NCBI GenBank assembly: GCA_021296235.1
Contig: JAGWAS010000034.1
Span: 1-36,966 of the forward strand
Source: Paracoccaceae bacterium
GTDB lineage: Bacteria > Pseudomonadota > Alphaproteobacteria > Rhodobacterales > Rhodobacteraceae
DNA length: 36,966 nt
Reading direction: 5' to 3'
In this document: positions 33,317 through 36,966 of the stretch, piece by piece
Numbering within the stretch: position 1 is the stretch's first letter
Layout: every line of letters starts with the position of its first letter
Translations under genes and position numbers: made by a program
Notes under the pieces: generated by a model
What the model saw: the letters and a program-made list of their open reading frames with translations, nothing else
The model's database searches: none
What the model was told of the DNA's origin: nothing

Positions 33317-33430
33317 ATGGCGGAGCTACCTGAAAACGCTTGCTTGGGAAAGAAGCCCTGTCCCGGCTAGTGTTTGATCAAGCAAGAAAGACGCACATAG
33401 TGAACGCAGGAAAAAAAACCGCCCGATTCA
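33317..33430 (+). repeat. Left copy of a ~110-bp inverted repeat flanking fitAB
   Basis: This stretch begins ATGGCGGAGCTACCTGAAAA and ends CCGCCCGATTCAT. The same sequence, diverged, is found in opposite orientation at 34432-34536. The first 20 bases are identical, the next 20 differ by four transitions, and matching blocks follow (TGATCAA.CAAGAAAGAC, ACCGCCCG.TTCAT) with small gaps. The first codons read MAELPENAC in both copies, but this copy stops after 17 codons. The rest of 33245-33736 shows no gene. The repeat family is unknown to me. Confidence 0.75.
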
Positions 33431-33736
33431 TGACGAAATGGTCCAAACCTCTACACTTGCCAAAAGATCCGCATGATCAAGCCCGCAGGCGGTCCTTATC
33501 CGGCTGCAGCAGTGGATCGTCCATCATCCATTGTCCACCATCAACCGGGCCGGAAATTCGCAACTGAGGCAGCAGCGACGGCCAGATCCGCAAGGTGGTA
33601 CCCTCCGGCCTCCCATTCTAGTTCAGCGTTTTGGTTCCGGTCAGCTCTGTGGCGCGACGGGCAGCTGCCAGCTATGTATGAGTTGCTTCGCAATCGTTGC
33701 GTAGACTGGGTCCTTGGAAGAACGGAGAGCACGGCA

Positions 33737-33979
33737 ATGGCGAGCATCACAATCCGCAACCTCGACGACGACGTGAAGACACGCCTTCGCGTCCGCGCTG
33801 CCGAACACCACCGTTCCATGGAAGAGGAAGTGCGGTTGATCCTGCGAGATGCGGTTGGGCGCAAGCCGAGTTCTTGGAACCTCGCGAGCGTAGTTCGCTC
33901 GCATTTCGGGCCAAACAACGGCGTGGATCTGGAGTTGCCGCCACGAGAGCCCGGGCGCGAACCGCCATCCTTCGATTGA
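33737..33979 (+). CDS. fitA: FitA-like ribbon-helix-helix antitoxin
   Basis: The 80-residue protein starts MASITIRNLDDDVKTRLRVR, the beta-strand and first helix of an Arc/MetJ-type ribbon-helix-helix domain, followed by RSMEEEVRLILRDA. Its Pro-rich C-terminus (ELPPREPGREPPSFD) should wrap the toxin. It is nine bases upstream of the PIN-domain gene, the standard FitAB/VapBC order, and should repress its own promoter. ATG 33737 has GGAGAG seven bases before it; the frame open further upstream is non-homologous. The pair looks richer in GC than its surroundings, consistent with transfer. Confidence 0.9.
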   Translation: MASITIRNLDDDVKTRLRVRAAEHHRSMEEEVRLILRDAVGRKPSSWNLASVVRSHFGPNNGVDLELPPREPGREPPSFD

Positions 33980-33988
33980 GCTGCGGTT

Positions 33989-34435
33989 GTGTCCGTGCTG
34001 CTGGACACCAATGTGGTGTCCGAACTGATCCGCAAGGCCCCCGATCCGGCAGTCGAGGCGTGGGCTGCTGGCCACGCCCTGGAAGATCTGTTCTTCTCTG
34101 CGGTTGGCGAAGCGGAACTGCGCTACGGTGCCGCCATTCTGCCGGCGGGCCGACGGCGGGAATCACTGACCTCGGATATCGAGCGAATGCTGAGCGATGC
34201 CTTCGATGATCGCGTGCTGCCGTTCGACAGCGGGGCGACCCGCGACTATGCGATTATCGCGGACATGCGCCGTTCGGCCGGCCGTCCGGTTTCACCGGTA
34301 AACTGCCAGATTGCAGCGATCGCCCGGTCCCGCGGCATGGCGGTGGCGACGCGCAACGTCAGGGACTTCGATGATATCGACATTGAGATCGTCAATCCAT
34401 GGACGGCTGAAAGGGATCGGACTTTTGCACTATGA
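33989..34435 (+). CDS. fitB: FitB-like PIN-domain toxin with altered active site
   Basis: The 148-residue PIN-domain protein should be an RNase inhibited by FitA. Visible residues are Asp6 in LLDTNVVSEL, Glu43 in AELRYG, the LPAGRRR helix typical of FitB, and TRNVRDF near residue 121. The conserved third acidic residue, the Asp of the ADxxIAA segment in FitB, is Asn105 here (SPVNCQIAAIA), which may weaken metal binding. The start is GTG 33989, nine bases after fitA. The stop at 34433-34435 coincides with the edge of the right inverted repeat. Confidence 0.9.
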   Translation: MSVLLDTNVVSELIRKAPDPAVEAWAAGHALEDLFFSAVGEAELRYGAAILPAGRRRESLTSDIERMLSDAFDDRVLPFDSGATRDYAIIADMRRSAGRPVSPVNCQIAAIARSRGMAVATRNVRDFDDIDIEIVNPWTAERDRTFAL

Positions 34436-34536
34436 ACCGGGCGGTTTCCGCACATTCCCGGTGTAAGTCTTTCTTGATTGATCAGATGCAATCCGAGCCT
34501 CTTTCCCGAGCAGGCATTTTCAGGTAGCTCCGCCAT
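34432..34536 (-). repeat. Right copy of the inverted repeat flanking fitAB
   Basis: Read on minus it starts ATGGCGGAGCTACCTGAAAA and ends CCGCCCGGTTCAT, matching 33317-33430 in reverse orientation with a few gaps (105 against 114 bases). Its outer frame remains open on minus from about 34668 (MVELSADMF..., MAELPENACSGKRLGL), so the repeat may derive from a coding region that I cannot identify. Its inner end overlaps the fitB stop by four bases. Confidence 0.75.
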
Positions 34537-35130
34537 CAGCGCCATGTGGTCGGCAGAAGTTCGGAATTCTGTTTCGGAATCACCCGTGATTGCTGGAATC
34601 ACATGACGAGTCAGAATTTCTCCCCAAAATTCCTTGGTGCTGAACATGTCGGCAGATAGCTCGACCATGGGAACAGGAGGGAAGGAATTTCACAGTGACA
34701 ACGCAAAAGCACAACTCAAGGGCGCAACAATTCCCGGCAGGTTGCCCCGATTACCATGTTGCAGACAATGGCCGCAAACGGTCGATGGCCCGGTTGAGCC
34801 GCAATGCACCGTTATGGCCAATGCCGGTTGAGATGCGATCGCGGAGTTTTGCATGACCTGTTACAACACTCTCTTTCGAATGAACTTACATGCAAAGGCT
34901 TTTGTGGAAGCCAACAACCGTCGGAGCAAAGAGCAAATATCGGACAATGTCCATCCAATGATCGCTGCGGTTACGGGAGGTGACGCAACTGACCTTCCTG
35001 CAGGGGGCTGGGCTGCCGGCCAGTCTCTAAAATGAACTTCCAAGGTGCAGCAGAGTGGGGTCAGACGCCTCCGAACAGTACATTGACCTGCGAAGGCGGT
35101 TTGGCGAGCGCTTGGTGTGGAAGTGTCGGA
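34537..35130. other. Non-coding stretch between the FitAB cassette and gluconokinase
   Basis: About 590 bases without a convincing gene on either strand. Frames present are short and of unbiased composition. It contains TGGGGTCAGACGCC at 35047-35060, which recalls the GGGGTCAGACCCC-like ends near some REP/IS200-type elements, but no transposase is present. This may be debris left by an old insertion. Confidence 0.4.
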
Positions 35131-35637
35131 CTAACGATAGGTTGCAAGTTTGGTGACAATTTCGTCAACCAGATGATCAAGAGGTTGATCGACATCGACG
35201 GTAACAGCGTTTTCGTCGGATTCCGGCGGTTCGAGATCACGAAACTGACTTTCCAATAGTGATAGGGGCATAAAGTGCCCGAGCCGGTGGGACATACGTT
35301 CCCTGATGATCTCATTTGTGCCGGCGAGGTAGAGAAACAGGGTTTTTTCTCCTGCCGTTGCGCGGATGATGTCCCGATACCGGCGCTTGAGGGCAGAGCA
35401 GCCCACGAGCATCGAAGTGCTTGCTTTGGCCAAAGCCTCGCCGACCATTTGCAGCCAAGGTTCTCTGTCTTCATCGTCAAGCGGGATGCCTTTGCTCATT
35501 TTCTGGATATTGGCACGCGGGTGGAGATCATCTCCTTCGAAATATGTCGCATTCAGTGCCTTCGCGACTGCCAGGCCCACAGTCGATTTGCCTGCGCCCG
35601 CAACTCCCATGACGATCAGCTTTAACGGTTCGGTCAT
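35131..35637 (-). CDS. gntK: Gluconokinase
   Basis: The 168-residue P-loop kinase phosphorylates D-gluconate to 6-phosphogluconate, feeding the Entner-Doudoroff or pentose phosphate pathways. It shows Walker A GVAGAGKST, FEGDDLHPRANIQKMSKGIPLDDEDREPWL, CSALKRRYRD and FLYLAGT with RLGHFMP, all diagnostic for GntK. ATG 35637 overlaps the TGA of the upstream SDR gene (ATGA); the longer frame (to 35718) lies inside that gene and is rejected. With the SDR it forms a gluconate-generating and gluconate-using pair. Confidence 0.95.
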   Translation of the reverse strand: MTEPLKLIVMGVAGAGKSTVGLAVAKALNATYFEGDDLHPRANIQKMSKGIPLDDEDREPWLQMVGEALAKASTSMLVGCSALKRRYRDIIRATAGEKTLFLYLAGTNEIIRERMSHRLGHFMPLSLLESQFRDLEPPESDENAVTVDVDQPLDHLVDEIVTKLATYR

Positions 35638-36395
35638 AGGCTCGCTGAAATTCCCCCGTCGACATAGAGTGTGTGCCCATTCACAAAAGAGGAAGCAGGG
35701 GATGAAAGAAAAATGCATGCCCCGACCAACTCGTCAATTTGCCCCCATCGCCCTGCAGGCGTGCGATTTTCAAGCCAAGCTGAGAATTCCGGGTCTGAAA
35801 CCAAGGCGGCATTGAGCGGGGTGTCGAAGTATCCGGGGGCAATCGCATTGCATTGAAGCCCGTATTTGGCCCAATCAGTGGCCATGCCCTTGGTGAGGTT
35901 GCCGACCGCGCCCTTGGTTGCTGTGTAAGGGGCAATTCCCGGCCGCGCCAGCGCTGTTTGGACGCTTGCAATATTGATGATTTTGCCGGCTTTCCGAGAG
36001 ATCATGTGGCGGGCACAGGCTTGTCCGACAGAGAAGACAGAAGCAACATTGGTTTGCAGGAGCTCATGGAATTTCTCGCTCGGGAAATCCTCAAGCGGGG
36101 CTCGAAACTGCATGCCCGCATTGTTCACAAGAATGTCGATTGCGCCTGTTTCGGCTTCAAACCCGTCAATTGCAGCCCGAACCATTGCGTGATCCGTAAC
36201 ATCGAATACAAGAGTATGGACCGCAGGCCCATGCTCGCCAAAATTCGCCGCGACACGTTCCAGTTTCTCCCGTTCCCTGCCATTCAAAACAACTTCGGCA
36301 CCGGCCGATCGCAGGCCCATGGCAAGAACATGGCCAATCCCTTGAGAGGACCCCGTTACCAATGCGCGCCGACCCCCAAGTTCGAACAGGTCCAT
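35634..36395 (-). CDS. SDR oxidoreductase, 5-keto-D-gluconate reductase-like (IdnO/KduD type)
   Basis: This 253-residue classical short-chain dehydrogenase has the cofactor motif TGSSQGIG, NNAG, a catalytic Ser in IINIASVQ, and YTATK with the catalytic Tyr and Lys. The C-terminal FVNGHTLYVDGGISASL is standard. The overall sequence and coupling to gluconokinase suggest reduction of 5-ketogluconate to gluconate; 2-deoxygluconate 3-dehydrogenase (KduD) is the main alternative. ATG 36395 is chosen for GGAGG upstream; an ATG at 36437 would add 14 residues. A dehydrogenase or transporter for the upstream sugar acid would be expected to the right of the window. Confidence 0.85.
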   Translation of the reverse strand: MDLFELGGRRALVTGSSQGIGHVLAMGLRSAGAEVVLNGREREKLERVAANFGEHGPAVHTLVFDVTDHAMVRAAIDGFEAETGAIDILVNNAGMQFRAPLEDFPSEKFHELLQTNVASVFSVGQACARHMISRKAGKIINIASVQTALARPGIAPYTATKGAVGNLTKGMATDWAKYGLQCNAIAPGYFDTPLNAALVSDPEFSAWLENRTPAGRWGQIDELVGACIFLSSPASSFVNGHTLYVDGGISASL

Positions 36396-36966
36396 GTGCT
36401 CCTCCGTCTTTACGTGATTGAGATTTGTCTGTTCCATTCCGGGTCATATAAACCCTCGCGTTCCGGCAAAGGAAAGATGTTATCGATGTCGCTCCATTTC
36501 CTGAAACAGTTGTGCGGTCCCTAAAGCTGAATGCGCGCCGCAACTGCGATCTGATTATCGACATGAATTGGATCCCGACGCGCTGCCTGAGGATTGCAAA
36601 CGCGTCAGATGGCCGCGAGAGAGAGACCTGCTCCGGCAGGCCCGCATGGAGCATGAAGCTCAAACAATGTCCGGAATGTATTCTTGACCGCCGGCCGCAA
36701 ATGCCAATTGGCCGGCAGTTGCTGCTGAAATTTCCGCATTTGCCGAAACGGGCTTCGTTGGGTGAACCATCGGCCCGCAGCCACTTGACCGTCAACTCCG
36801 GGAAAATTGGATGCAAGATGATCCTGCGCTACACTGAGATGCGGGAGAGTGAACCCGCCGACAGAAATCGATTTTCAATCGATTCCAATTGGAGTTCATT
36901 GACTCACAATCGTGCGTCGGTGGGTTTTTTTTGAAGTGATATCAATAACTGTATAGAAAAATTTTA
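36396..36966. other. Region upstream of the SDR gene, with a frame remnant and a TAGAAAAATT site at the edge
   Basis: No complete gene is supported in these 571 bases. A 60-codon plus frame at 36505-36684 (with LPEDCKRVRWPRERDLL and ARMEHEAQTMSGMYS at its end) looks protein-like but lacks a start and is not recognised; it may be the tail of a decayed gene. At the right edge, TATAGAAAAATTTTA (36952-36966) matches 12 of 15 bases of the sulfatase operator at 31668-31682 and may be cut by the window end. Confidence 0.35.

Noticed and set aside
35047..35060. TGGGGTCAGACGCC as an insertion-sequence end
   Set aside because: Only a partial match to a remembered motif. No transposase, partner end or target duplication was found, so no mobile element is called.
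36166..36816. 217-codon minus frame upstream of and across the SDR gene
   Set aside because: Its second half is an alternative frame of the SDR gene and the first half shows no recognisable domain; composition is Arg/Ser-rich as expected for a shadow frame.
1..36966. CRISPR arrays, prophage genes, integrases, complete insertion sequences, replication origins
   Set aside because: No regularly spaced short repeats, phage structural genes, recombinases, transposases or DnaA-box clusters were recognised anywhere in the window.

Overview
The window reads as a chromosome segment of an alphaproteobacterium, most likely a Rhodobacterales-type marine or host-associated lineage. The evidence is the gene order dnaG-rpoD-nrdR-ribD-ribE-ribBA-ribH-nusB, an RpoH of the alphaproteobacterial type, a mitochondrial-type complex I accessory subunit (NDUFS4 family), and DUF6476 and DUF1523 proteins, which I know mainly from Rhodobacterales. 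Species cannot be named from the sequence alone. Start codons are diverse (ATG, GTG, TTG), and many neighbouring genes are coupled by ATGA overlaps.

Layout. 1-2480 is the 3' end of a large surface protein with tandem fibronectin-III repeats, a Calx-beta-like domain and an outer-membrane beta-barrel. 2642-11607 is a long minus-strand housekeeping array: DUF6476 membrane protein, primase, major sigma factor, NrdR, the riboflavin genes and a nusB whose reading frame is broken. 11585-14034 (plus) holds rluD and the heat-shock sigma factor rpoH, separated by a structured non-coding stretch and a heat-shock-like promoter. 14057-17376 (minus) encodes an M3 oligopeptidase translationally coupled to a fused carnitine dehydrogenase/thioesterase. 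17742-20942 carries a nucleoside deoxyribosyltransferase, a GNAT acetyltransferase, a TerB-J-domain protein, a possible cysteine-rich small protein and a fatty acid desaturase. 21049-27540 is a split peptide/opine-type ABC transporter: permeases and a double ATPase on plus, and a binding protein with an M20 amidohydrolase on minus, converging on a perfect GC-rich hairpin. 27760-30062 has DUF1523, a threonine aldolase, the NDUFS4-like gene and tRNA-Arg(UCU).

The right third (30104 to the end) is the accessory part. A sulfatase and an RpiR-type regulator flank a decayed D-2-hydroxyacid dehydrogenase pseudogene. Similar 15-bp palindromes (TGTAGAA...TAC-type) sit in the sulfatase promoter and at the regulator's own start, suggesting a local regulon. 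A FitAB-type toxin-antitoxin pair lies between two diverged ~110-bp inverted repeats, and its toxin has Asn in place of a conserved PIN-domain Asp. The window ends with a coupled sugar-acid pair (5-ketogluconate-reductase-like SDR and gluconokinase).

Most interesting points: the inverted-repeat-bounded FitAB cassette with an altered toxin active site, the RpiR/sulfatase operator pair, the frameshifted nusB, the structured region and heat-shock-like promoter before rpoH, and the hydroxyacid dehydrogenase pseudogene. I did not find a clear wholly new multi-gene system. All assignments are from reading motifs by eye; no database search was run.
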